A stretch of 64,000 nt of DNA from CAZSSM01 sp964609385 (GTDB lineage: Bacteria; Planctomycetota; Planctomycetia; Isosphaerales; Isosphaeraceae): the NCBI GenBank assembly GCA_964609385.1, contig CAZSSM010000035.1:3078-67077 (forward strand). The letters are read 5' to 3'. Below, one piece after another: positions 15,261 to 23,180 of the stretch. The notes below the pieces were generated by a model. The model worked only from the letters and a program-made list of their open reading frames with translations. It did not search any database and was not told the origin of the DNA. Position 1 is the first letter of the stretch. Every line of letters starts with the position of its first letter. Position numbers and translations under genes: made by a program.

Positions 15261-17153
15261 ATGGGTCGCTTCCTGCTCGTCTTGCCCGTCCTGATGATTC
15301 TGGCCGATCCTGGCTGGGGGCAATCGATTCGGTCGGTCGATTGGTCCAGCGTCGGCAACGATCCAGGTTGCATGCGCTATACGACCCTGGATCAGATCGA
15401 CCGCTCGAACGTCGATCGTCTCGAACCGGTCTGGACGTATCACACCGGTGAGTTGGAGGGTCGTCCGGGGAAGACGATCGAGTGTACCCCGATCGTCGTC
15501 GACGGCGTGATGTATATCACGACCGGGTACCTTCGGGTTGTCGCTCTCGACGCGGCGACGGGCGAGGAGCGTTGGCAGTTCGATCCGCTCCGAGATCATC
15601 CTTGGCCGTACCGGCCGACCTCTGGAGGGGTCAATCGTGGGTGTGCTTATTGGTCCGATGGTGTTCCCGGCGGCGAGCGTCGGATCATCCACGGGACGTC
15701 GGACGGGCGGCTCTTCTCGTTAGATGCTCGGACCGGTCACCTCGACCCGGCCTTCGGCGATGACGGCATCCGTGATCTCCGGATCGAATTGGATCCGAAG
15801 GTGTCCGACCTGGGGTACGGTCCCACCTCCGCCCCGGTCATCTGGAAGGATACGATCGTCGTCGGTGTTTCCTGTGGGGAAGGGCCGGGTCTCGCTGCGC
15901 CCGGCGATATCCGCGCGTTCGACGTCCGGACCGGTGCGCAGCTCTGGCGGTTCCGGACCGTCCCGGCCCCCGGCGAGTTTGGGAACGAGACGTGGGGCGG
16001 AGACTCTTGGCGTGACCGGGGCGGTGCGAACGCTTGGGGCGGCCTGAGCGTCGATGTCGAACGCGGTTGGGTCTTCGCCGGGCTCGGCTCGGCCGCCTTC
16101 GACTTCTACGGCGGTGATCGCCTCGGCGCCAACCTGTTCGCCAATTGCACCGTCGCGATCGATGTGCGGACCGGTCGACGCGTCTGGCATTTCCAGACCC
16201 TTCGTCATGATCTCTGGGATCACGATCTGCCCGTGTATCCGAATCTGGTCACCGTCGAGCACGACGGCGAATCGATCGATGCAGTGGCCCAAGTCACCAA
16301 GACCGGCTACGTCTACCTCTTCGATCGCGAGACGGGGTCACCGCTCTTCGAGATCGAGGATCGCGTGGTGCCCGGCTCCGATGTTCCCGGCGAGCATTCG
16401 TGGCCGACCCAGCCGATCCCGGTCAAGCCTCCCCCCTTGGCTGCGCAGCGGTTCGACGAATCGAACGTGACCGATATCCACCCCGCCAACCGTGCGTACG
16501 TTCTGAATCGACTCCGGGATCTCCGACGCGGCCCCGCGTTCAATCCGCCGAGTCTCCAAGGAACGGTCGTTATCCCGGGTTTCCATGGCGGAGCGAACTG
16601 GTCGGGGGCGTCGTTCGACCCAACGACCGGCTGGCTCTATGTCAACACGAACAACGTCCCGAATATCCTGACGCTCGTCGAATCGAGAGCAGAAGAGGAT
16701 ATGAGTGAGGGCTACGGCCCCTATGGACACAAAGGGTACATCCAGTTCCGCGATCAGGAGGGGTATCCCGCGATCCGGCCCCCTTGGGGATTACTGAACG
16801 CGGTGGACCTGAACACCGGGACGATCGCCTGGCGAGTGCCGTTGGGCGAGTATCCCGAACTCACAGCGCGTGGTGTTCCGAAGACCGGGACCGAGACGTT
16901 CGGCGGCTCGATCGTGACGGCCGGCGGCTTGGTCTTCATCGGGGGGACCAAGGACGAGCGGTTCCATGCCTTCGACAAGGAGACCGGCGAGTTGCTCTGG
17001 GAACACACGTTGCCCGCCGGAGGCTACGCGACACCGAGTACCTACATGGTCGACGGTCGCCAATATGTCGTCATCGCTGCGGGTGGAGCGGGCAAACTGG
17101 GGACGAGGCCGGGAGACGCCTTCGTCGCCTTCGCCCTCCCGGTCGACGAGTGA
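15261..17153 (+). CDS. PQQ-dependent quinoprotein dehydrogenase (glucose/quinate dehydrogenase type)
   Basis: A 630-residue periplasmic enzyme with signal peptide (residues about 1-21) and a GGAGG ribosome site upstream. It shows the eight-bladed propeller repeats of quinoproteins (ALDAATGEERWQF, AFDVRTGAQLWRF, AIDVRTGRRVWHFQ) and the active-site region HDLWDHDLP near residue 320. This is the membrane-type PQQ glucose dehydrogenase family without the N-terminal membrane domain. It should oxidise an aldose or cyclitol and pass electrons to the respiratory chain. No PQQ-synthesis genes and no cytochrome fusion are seen here. It is flanked tightly by the lactonase (18 bases) and a lipoprotein (4 bases). 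Confidence 0.92.
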   Translation: MGRFLLVLPVLMILADPGWGQSIRSVDWSSVGNDPGCMRYTTLDQIDRSNVDRLEPVWTYHTGELEGRPGKTIECTPIVVDGVMYITTGYLRVVALDAATGEERWQFDPLRDHPWPYRPTSGGVNRGCAYWSDGVPGGERRIIHGTSDGRLFSLDARTGHLDPAFGDDGIRDLRIELDPKVSDLGYGPTSAPVIWKDTIVVGVSCGEGPGLAAPGDIRAFDVRTGAQLWRFRTVPAPGEFGNETWGGDSWRDRGGANAWGGLSVDVERGWVFAGLGSAAFDFYGGDRLGANLFANCTVAIDVRTGRRVWHFQTLRHDLWDHDLPVYPNLVTVEHDGESIDAVAQVTKTGYVYLFDRETGSPLFEIEDRVVPGSDVPGEHSWPTQPIPVKPPPLAAQRFDESNVTDIHPANRAYVLNRLRDLRRGPAFNPPSLQGTVVIPGFHGGANWSGASFDPTTGWLYVNTNNVPNILTLVESRAEEDMSEGYGPYGHKGYIQFRDQEGYPAIRPPWGLLNAVDLNTGTIAWRVPLGEYPELTARGVPKTGTETFGGSIVTAGGLVFIGGTKDERFHAFDKETGELLWEHTLPAGGYATPSTYMVDGRQYVVIAAGGAGKLGTRPGDAFVAFALPVDE

Positions 17154-17157
17154 GCGA

Positions 17158-18072
17158 ATGCGGACTTCGAAACTCTTCAGGGTTGGTCAAGCTATGATCT
17201 ATGTCGCTGTAATTCTCTTTCTCGGCTGTGGGATAAAACCGGCGCATTTGTCTGTCAGTTCGGTTGAATCGGACGTGGAGCAACTCCAACTTTCGTGGTC
17301 GGATGAGATCCTCACGATCTCGGGTCGGGATCTGCCGGGCGGATCCTTGGAAGTCTGGTACATTGAAGCGTTCTGCCGACCGATGTCGAGCGATCGCGAT
17401 TGGGCGGATACCGTCATTCCTCACCAGACTCGGTTCGTTTCGGCGGCTGAAGACCGGTCACTCCTCCGACTGCGCTCGATTCTGGACGATGGGGTGGTGG
17501 TCGATCATCGGATCGCAGCAAAAAGCGATGCCGTCGAGTTCGACTTGATCGCGTCGAACCCGACCGATCGTCCGTCGGAGGTCCATTGGGGGCAACCTTG
17601 CGTCCGCGTCGACCGGTTTGTCGGTGTCCCGTTGGCCCGCAACTCGGAGGTCTATCTTCCGTCGTGCTTTCTATTCATCGATGATCGGGCACGGATGATG
17701 CCGTTCGAGCCATGGGCCAAGGAGGCGCGATACACCCCGGGCCAGGTCTGGGGCATGCCGGGTGTGCCGAGGACGGACTTGAATCCGCGGCCGATCAGCG
17801 CCGTGACCCCTTCGTCGAGCTTGATCGGCTGTTATTCCGAAGATCGATCCCAGGTTCTCGGGATCTCTTTCGAACCGTCTCAGGAACTCTTCCAAGGCGT
17901 CATCACGTGCTTGCACTCCGATTTCCGGATCGGTGGTCTCGAGTCGGGCGAGACGAAGAGGATCCGCGGTCGAATCCTCTTCCATGCGGCCGATCCCGAT
18001 GGGCTCCTTCGTCGTCATCGGACCGAAGTGCAGCGTGGATCTGGCCCAGCCAAAGCACCTGAGAAACCCTGA
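17158..18072 (+). CDS. Lipoprotein of unknown function in the PQQ operon
   Basis: A 304-residue protein starting four bases after the PQQ dehydrogenase stop. The leader AMIYVAVILFLGCG has a lipobox-like LGC near residue 21. No family was recognised. The body is rich in predicted strands and contains repeated aromatic/Asp segments, consistent with a carbohydrate-binding or sandwich fold, but nothing catalytic is visible. Tight spacing makes it a member of the lactonase-PQQ operon, perhaps an outer-surface partner for the same sugar. It ends before a hairpin at 18104-18123. Confidence 0.75.
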   Translation: MRTSKLFRVGQAMIYVAVILFLGCGIKPAHLSVSSVESDVEQLQLSWSDEILTISGRDLPGGSLEVWYIEAFCRPMSSDRDWADTVIPHQTRFVSAAEDRSLLRLRSILDDGVVVDHRIAAKSDAVEFDLIASNPTDRPSEVHWGQPCVRVDRFVGVPLARNSEVYLPSCFLFIDDRARMMPFEPWAKEARYTPGQVWGMPGVPRTDLNPRPISAVTPSSSLIGCYSEDRSQVLGISFEPSQELFQGVITCLHSDFRIGGLESGETKRIRGRILFHAADPDGLLRRHRTEVQRGSGPAKAPEKP

Positions 18073-18103
18073 CAGATCACGATCTCAGATCGAGTCAGCC
18101 GAC

Positions 18104-18123
18104 GATCACACAATGGTGTGATC
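18104..18123. terminator. Hairpin between convergent genes
   Basis: GATCACAC, a four-base AATG loop, and GTGTGATC form a perfect eight-pair stem. It lies in the 56-base gap between two convergent genes, so it could end transcription from both sides. There is no obvious T-tract, so factor-independent termination is uncertain. Confidence 0.5.
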
Positions 18124-18128
18124 CCATG

Positions 18129-19571
18129 TCATTCGGGCGAACGAATCATCCGTCCCAGGAGATTGCGGGTCATCCGCTGTACCCGAGGATCTTCGCGTGA
18201 GAAGTCCTTGTTCGGAGGGTTCTGGAACCCGGGCGGTGAACTCAGGGCCAGGGTCCACCAGCATGTACCGGAATTGAAGACAATGTTACCCGAGGGGCCC
18301 GGGTAGATCGTGGCGGCGTAGGGCGGGGCGTTTCGATCGACCTCACCGGAGGCGAGCACGACGAGGTTGGGATCGTCCCGCAAAGGGAAACCGTGATATT
18401 CCCAACCGACCAATTCGGAGATTGCATCGCCCTCGGCCATGCCGGTGCCGTCGAAGAGCCAATGATCGGGAGCCCGGCAGATCCAGTCCGCCATGCCGAC
18501 ACCGTAGGAGGAGGCCCCCATCAACCGATGCTCGTCCTCGAATCGTCCGCTTCGGCCGAAGACGCGATGCGGTCGCCCGTCGATGGCGGATCGCAGGTCG
18601 ATCGAGTGATACACCGAATTGCCTGAGAGGAAGGCCAACGAGACTCCGGCATCGCGGGCTTGTCGCACATGTTCAAACATTTGGGGGGTCCAGTACTCAT
18701 CGTGACCGACGGACAGGAACCCTCGGGCGCGTTGCAAGCCCGCGCCATCGTTATGGGTGTCGAGGTTCGAGATATAGCTGACGTCGTATTCTTCGCGTTC
18801 CAACCAGAAGGCCAGCGGGAACTCCCAGAGCAGGAATTCCCCGGAACCCAGCGTGAGTTGATTGAACGCCATAGGGAGGCCGTTGTAGTAGATCGAATAG
18901 GGTCGATCGAACCCCACGTCGGCGCCGAGTTCGGTGTGCCAACGGTTGCCTTCCCAGTCGTAGAGCGAGCGCCAGGCCGGCCAGCGATTGTAGGCTTGCC
19001 AGGTCAGGTCGGAGCACTGGAAGAGCAGGTCGGCTTCGCGATCGTCGCGGACGACGAAGACGAGGTACGTCTGATAACCGGAATCGAGGTTGGTGAGCTT
19101 GCCGAGGTAGACCCCGCTGACCCAGTCCTCCGGGATCGTGAGGGTGACGCTGGGATCCCAATCGGCCTCGATGAGTTGGTTGGGGCCGTCGTCGGGCGCG
19201 CGCTGGTTGACCCCGTCAAAGGGGCCGAGAGACCGCATCAGCCGACCACCCTTGCCGTCGTAATATCCCATCCGATAGAGGTCGATTTGATAAGGAGCCG
19301 GCGGATCCGTACTGACGAAGGCGGTGAGCGTCTGGCCGGTTCGAAGACTGGTGTGCGAGACGTAGGCCTCAATCGCTGGGCGTCGCGAGAACGCGGCATC
19401 GGAACCCGATTCCGTCGGGGGCTGGATCCGAGTGAGCATCCAGTCGGTCGTGCCCTCCTGACGGTTTTCCTGAACGATGACGTTGTCCTCGAGCGAAGTC
19501 GGTTCGGCCCAACTCGTCGCGTTGACGAAGGGGGCGAGCAGGCTTATCAAACCTAAATGATATCGGTTCAT
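18129..19571 (-). CDS. Exported protein with N,N-dimethylformamidase beta-subunit-like domain
   Basis: A 480-residue protein from ATG 19571, preferred to an upstream in-frame start at 19592 because the leader then begins directly with NRYHLGLISLLAPFVNA. After the signal peptide comes a strand-rich region (about 55-160, including YRMGYYDGKGGRL). It is followed by the long domain found in the large subunit of N,N-dimethylformamidase, recognised by CSDLTWQAYNRWPAWRSLY, YISNLDTHND and RGFLSVGHDEYWT. The biochemical role of secreted stand-alone versions is unknown. It precedes nothing on its strand before the convergent lipoprotein gene. Confidence 0.75.
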   Translation of the reverse strand: MNRYHLGLISLLAPFVNATSWAEPTSLEDNVIVQENRQEGTTDWMLTRIQPPTESGSDAAFSRRPAIEAYVSHTSLRTGQTLTAFVSTDPPAPYQIDLYRMGYYDGKGGRLMRSLGPFDGVNQRAPDDGPNQLIEADWDPSVTLTIPEDWVSGVYLGKLTNLDSGYQTYLVFVVRDDREADLLFQCSDLTWQAYNRWPAWRSLYDWEGNRWHTELGADVGFDRPYSIYYNGLPMAFNQLTLGSGEFLLWEFPLAFWLEREEYDVSYISNLDTHNDGAGLQRARGFLSVGHDEYWTPQMFEHVRQARDAGVSLAFLSGNSVYHSIDLRSAIDGRPHRVFGRSGRFEDEHRLMGASSYGVGMADWICRAPDHWLFDGTGMAEGDAISELVGWEYHGFPLRDDPNLVVLASGEVDRNAPPYAATIYPGPSGNIVFNSGTCWWTLALSSPPGFQNPPNKDFSREDPRVQRMTRNLLGRMIRSPE

Positions 19572-19749
19572 TGTACCAAGAACTCCGATCAAAGAGATCG
19601 AGTGATGTCCGGGGCGGATGGATCCGTCCCCGTTCGAGAAGACTCCGGCGATCGCTGGTCTGGAACGAGCCGCTTCTTGCGATCTTGGCGACAGTGTTTG
19701 TCCGATTCAGTAGCGGTTTCATAAATTATTTCAATGATCGATGAAGAGT

Positions 19750-21537
19750 TCACCTGCGGATCGGGACCGATTTGAGATGATCCGGCCATCGGAATCGTGG
19801 CGCGGTGACGGGGTCGTAGCCGTCGAGGTGTCCGCTCAGGCGGGTTTCGGGTCGGGAGTAGGTGGTAGGGTCGTTGCCGAAGACCTCGGCACAGAGCGCG
19901 GCCAGCCCGGGATCATAATCGAGGAGTTCCATGCGGGTATCGACGTGGTTGTGGTCGCCGTCGGGCGGGCGGTTGGTTCCGAACCACGATTGGACCCCTT
20001 CGGCAAAGTATTCGCGGCTGTTGGTTGACGCGTAGGTCCCGTCCCAGAGCCCCGCCTCGAGGGCGTCGCGATAGACGCGCTCGAGCCGATCGTCGAACGT
20101 CGTGTCGACTACGATCAGCCCTCGGAAATGCATGTTGTGCGCGAACTCGTGGATCAGGATGTTCTCGGCGGCATACGGGTCGCCGGGGAATCCGAGCAGG
20201 TTCTCTTCGCCGCATGAACAGACCGGATCGGTCGGCGAACCACCTAGCCCTCGAGCGCGGCGGTCCCAGTAATCCTTAGGGCGGAGGTGGGCGTGCTCGG
20301 GCACGTCGGTCGTGAACTCGTCGTGGGCCATCACGATCAGCCGCGAGCCGCCCGCGACCATCGCCGCCTTCACGTCCGGCCGATGCGCCAGCATTCCCCG
20401 GACCAGAAACGCCGCCTCCTTCAAGGCATAGTCGTTCACACCCATCGATCCGACGATCGGATAACCCTCAGCACTGACGAACTTCTCGTATATCGGGTTG
20501 AGGTTCATGTGTTCTGGCGGGTCGGTTACGGTGAATGCGGTCGATGTCGGTTCGACAGGCGAATCGTTGTCCTGTGGCCGATCGGCCTTGAGGTGTTGAT
20601 CGAAGAACCCGATGACCTGCCGGATCAACACATCGCGCGGGGTATCGCCGCCGCCCAGGCCGTGCCCGGCCCCCTCGACGACCACGAGGGTCGAATCGAC
20701 GCCCTGTTCCCTCAGTGCTTCGTGGAGCAGAACGCTCTGCCGATAGGGGACGAGGACGTCGGCGTCGCCGTGCATGATGAGGAACGGCGGATCGACCGCG
20801 CTGACATACGTCAGCGGATTGGCCTGGGAGACGACCGAGCGGAACGGCTCCTCCTGGATCGGCCCGCCAACGAACCGGGACTCAGGTGAGTTGGGGTCGT
20901 CGTGCACGAGCCGACTGCCCGGGATCGCCTGCGCGTCCATCTGGAGGAAGTCGGTCGGGCCGAACCAGTCGCAGACCGCCTGTACGACCGTCGGAGTGCG
21001 CTGGGCGACCGGATGAGCATTGAACTGCTCGGTGTCGCCGGTCGTGCCGACCAGGGCGGCCAGGTGCCCGCCGGCCGACGCGCCCCAGACACCAAACCGT
21101 TCGGGATCGATCCCGTATCGGTCCGCGTTCAACCTCAGGAAGGCGACGCCGGCCTTGCAGTCGTCGATGGCGGCGGGGAAGATCGCCTCACCGCTCAGAC
21201 GATATTCCAGTGACGCGACCGCGTATCCCCGCCCAAGTAAAGTGAGGGCCAGCCGCGGGTTTTGCTTCGAGCCGGTCCGCCAGCCGCCGCCGTGGATCCA
21301 GATCACCAATGGAAGTGGTCGGTCGTCGTCCGACTCTGGGAGATAGAGGTCGAGCCGCAGGTCGCGTCCGTCGACGGCTTCGTAGACGACGTCGCGGAGG
21401 ATCCTTGTTCCTTCTGGGATCGGATCACGTTGCGGACTGAGTGGTTCGAGGGCGTATCCCTGTGCCATGGGATCGACTTTCGTGAACATCAACGCGAAGA
21501 GTATGCTGAGGATCCAAAGATCGCGAATTTTCTTCAT
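19750..21537 (-). CDS. Secreted esterase fused to a zinc-metallopeptidase-like domain
   Basis: A 595-residue protein with signal peptide from ATG 21537 (KIRDLWILSILFALMFTK). Residues about 40-320 form an alpha/beta-hydrolase of the BD-FAE/carboxylesterase type, with oxyanion motif HGGGW, nucleophile elbow GASAGGH, acid region HGDADVLVP and GAGHG histidine. Residues about 345-595 form a second domain with HEFAHNMHF (HExxH zinc motif) and a downstream NSREYFAEGVQSWF, whose glutamate could be the third ligand, as in M34/anthrax-lethal-factor-like peptidases. Both active sites look complete. The combination suggests attack on a protein- or ester-linked polymer outside the cell; substrate unknown. 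Confidence 0.85.
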   Translation of the reverse strand: MKKIRDLWILSILFALMFTKVDPMAQGYALEPLSPQRDPIPEGTRILRDVVYEAVDGRDLRLDLYLPESDDDRPLPLVIWIHGGGWRTGSKQNPRLALTLLGRGYAVASLEYRLSGEAIFPAAIDDCKAGVAFLRLNADRYGIDPERFGVWGASAGGHLAALVGTTGDTEQFNAHPVAQRTPTVVQAVCDWFGPTDFLQMDAQAIPGSRLVHDDPNSPESRFVGGPIQEEPFRSVVSQANPLTYVSAVDPPFLIMHGDADVLVPYRQSVLLHEALREQGVDSTLVVVEGAGHGLGGGDTPRDVLIRQVIGFFDQHLKADRPQDNDSPVEPTSTAFTVTDPPEHMNLNPIYEKFVSAEGYPIVGSMGVNDYALKEAAFLVRGMLAHRPDVKAAMVAGGSRLIVMAHDEFTTDVPEHAHLRPKDYWDRRARGLGGSPTDPVCSCGEENLLGFPGDPYAAENILIHEFAHNMHFRGLIVVDTTFDDRLERVYRDALEAGLWDGTYASTNSREYFAEGVQSWFGTNRPPDGDHNHVDTRMELLDYDPGLAALCAEVFGNDPTTYSRPETRLSGHLDGYDPVTAPRFRWPDHLKSVPIRR

Positions 21538-21898
21538 AAGAATAACTCCACAGATCAAATTCGATTTCTAAGGGATGAGAGGTCGGGTTTGGCCCCGTGA
21601 TCGGCACGGTCGCTTCGGCCCAGGTGTCCCTCAACATGCGGGCCCCGATCCGACCCGATTCGTGGTCGATCGCGATGACGATCATGCCCAACGGCTCTCG
21701 ATGGGGATCCGCCATCTTGGTCCGTCATACCAGAGCCGATCGGGGGAAGCCATCGGCTCGTCAGCGTGGAGGGTGTCGTGGAAGCAAGACCGTGATTCTG
21801 TTCGCTCGACCCTCCGACGATCAACGGAGTGTCGAGCGGCTCATTTGTCGGAACCGAATTTAAATATCGATGTAAATTAAATTGATATGTTGGGCCAT
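21538..21898. other. Intergenic region without a supported gene
   Basis: About 360 bases between two minus-strand genes. A 21715-to-21425 minus-strand frame begins with a protein-like stretch (IVIAIDHESGRIGARML) but runs into the start of the esterase gene and has no upstream continuation. It may be a decayed remnant. The end nearest the SDR gene is AT-rich. Confidence 0.4.
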
Positions 21899-22642
21899 TT
21901 AGCCTTCGCCGACGTCGGCGTTGATGATCGCCTCGGCGAAGTTCTGGTAGGCCTCACCGAAGTTGCGGGCCATGGTGTCGGGGAAGAGGTGGAATTGCCC
22001 GTCGGCGAGGGCCTGGACGATCCCATCGCCGACCAGCGAGGGGGGCTCGGCGACCTCGGTCAGGCCGGCCGAGTCAGCCATATCCGAGGCGATCGGGCCG
22101 GGGTGGACGCTGAGGACCTGCGTACCCTGCTCGGCCAGCAGGTCGCGGAGCCCCTGCGTGACGGTGTAGGAGGCCGCTTTGGAGGCCGAATAGGTGGTGA
22201 AGGGCGTGAAGCACTTCAGCGAGGCGACCGAGTTGAGCTGCACGAACGCCCCGCCTCCGTTGGCCTTGAGCGCTGGCGCGAAGGCTTGAGCCATCCGGAT
22301 CAGGCCGTAGACGTTGATCTCCATCTCGAACTGGAGCATCTCGATCGCGTCGTCGGCCATCGGCGTGGCGTTCTTGAGCACGCCGGCGTTGCTGACGACC
22401 AGTTCGACGTCCTTGGCCGCCTCGGCGGCCCGGGTGATCGACTCGGGCTGGCTCAGGTCCAGGTGGATCGGCACGACCTTCTCGCCGTGGGCCTCGACCA
22501 GTGGCGCCGCCGACTCTAAGGTCCGGACGGCCGCGTACACCTTCGAGGCCCCGTGCTCCAGCAGCGATACGACGATCGCCTTGCCGATGCCCCGGTTGGC
22601 CCCGGTTACCAATGCCGTCTTGCCAGCGACCTCGAAACTCAT
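21899..22642 (-). CDS. Short-chain dehydrogenase/reductase (SDR)
   Basis: A 247-residue classical SDR. The cofactor motif is TGANRGIG at about residues 14-21, NAG at about 85-87, the catalytic serine lies in LNSVASL, and the YSASK motif follows around residue 150. The absence of an acidic residue right after the second strand and an Arg there (AAVRTLES) suggest NADPH. It is cytoplasmic and monocistronic as far as visible. Substrate cannot be assigned. Confidence 0.93.
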   Translation of the reverse strand: MSFEVAGKTALVTGANRGIGKAIVVSLLEHGASKVYAAVRTLESAAPLVEAHGEKVVPIHLDLSQPESITRAAEAAKDVELVVSNAGVLKNATPMADDAIEMLQFEMEINVYGLIRMAQAFAPALKANGGGAFVQLNSVASLKCFTPFTTYSASKAASYTVTQGLRDLLAEQGTQVLSVHPGPIASDMADSAGLTEVAEPPSLVGDGIVQALADGQFHLFPDTMARNFGEAYQNFAEAIINADVGEG

Positions 22643-23180
22643 CTCCCGCTCCTTTCGCAGGTCCCGTCACGGACAAATTCCGAGCCGACCGTCGACCGGC
22701 CGGCACACGTCTTTCCAAGCCTACGAGCAACTTGTGTGGCCCAGCTTACACCCGATCGGTGGTGCGGCCCACGACCCGCGACCCGAATGAGCCGAGCCAT
22801 GGACCAATCCCGATGCGTCGGCGCGATCGAGAGGGGCGTCCATGACGGTTTTCCGCACGGTTCGAGCCAGGTTTCTGGTCTCGGAGCCAGCCTGCTGACG
22901 CCTTTGATGGTGATCTACATGTCTTCCCCGAATTTCGTCGCCGGTGGGACGCGTTTGAGATACGTTGTTTGGGTCTGAACGATCCGAATACGCGTCCGAG
23001 TTCCCAAGCACGGACCGAGCTTTGCGGGTGGGTTCAACGGTCCATCCATGGCCCTTTTCCTGTGGGGTCCAACTGCTCTGTCACCGCGGTTGACGAGCCG
23101 GATGGCATGGTAATCGCAGAAAATGTATGATGGCATGCGTGCACCTTCGGGTCGGTGTTGGACCTGGGGGGTTCTCCCGA
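22643..23180. other. Divergent intergenic region upstream of the tandem Hint genes
   Basis: About 540 bases between the SDR gene (-) and the first Hint gene (+). It should contain both promoters. A strong purine-rich site, AGGAGCGGGAG in minus-strand orientation, precedes the SDR start. Open frames here lack ribosome sites and recognisable motifs. Confidence 0.5.
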
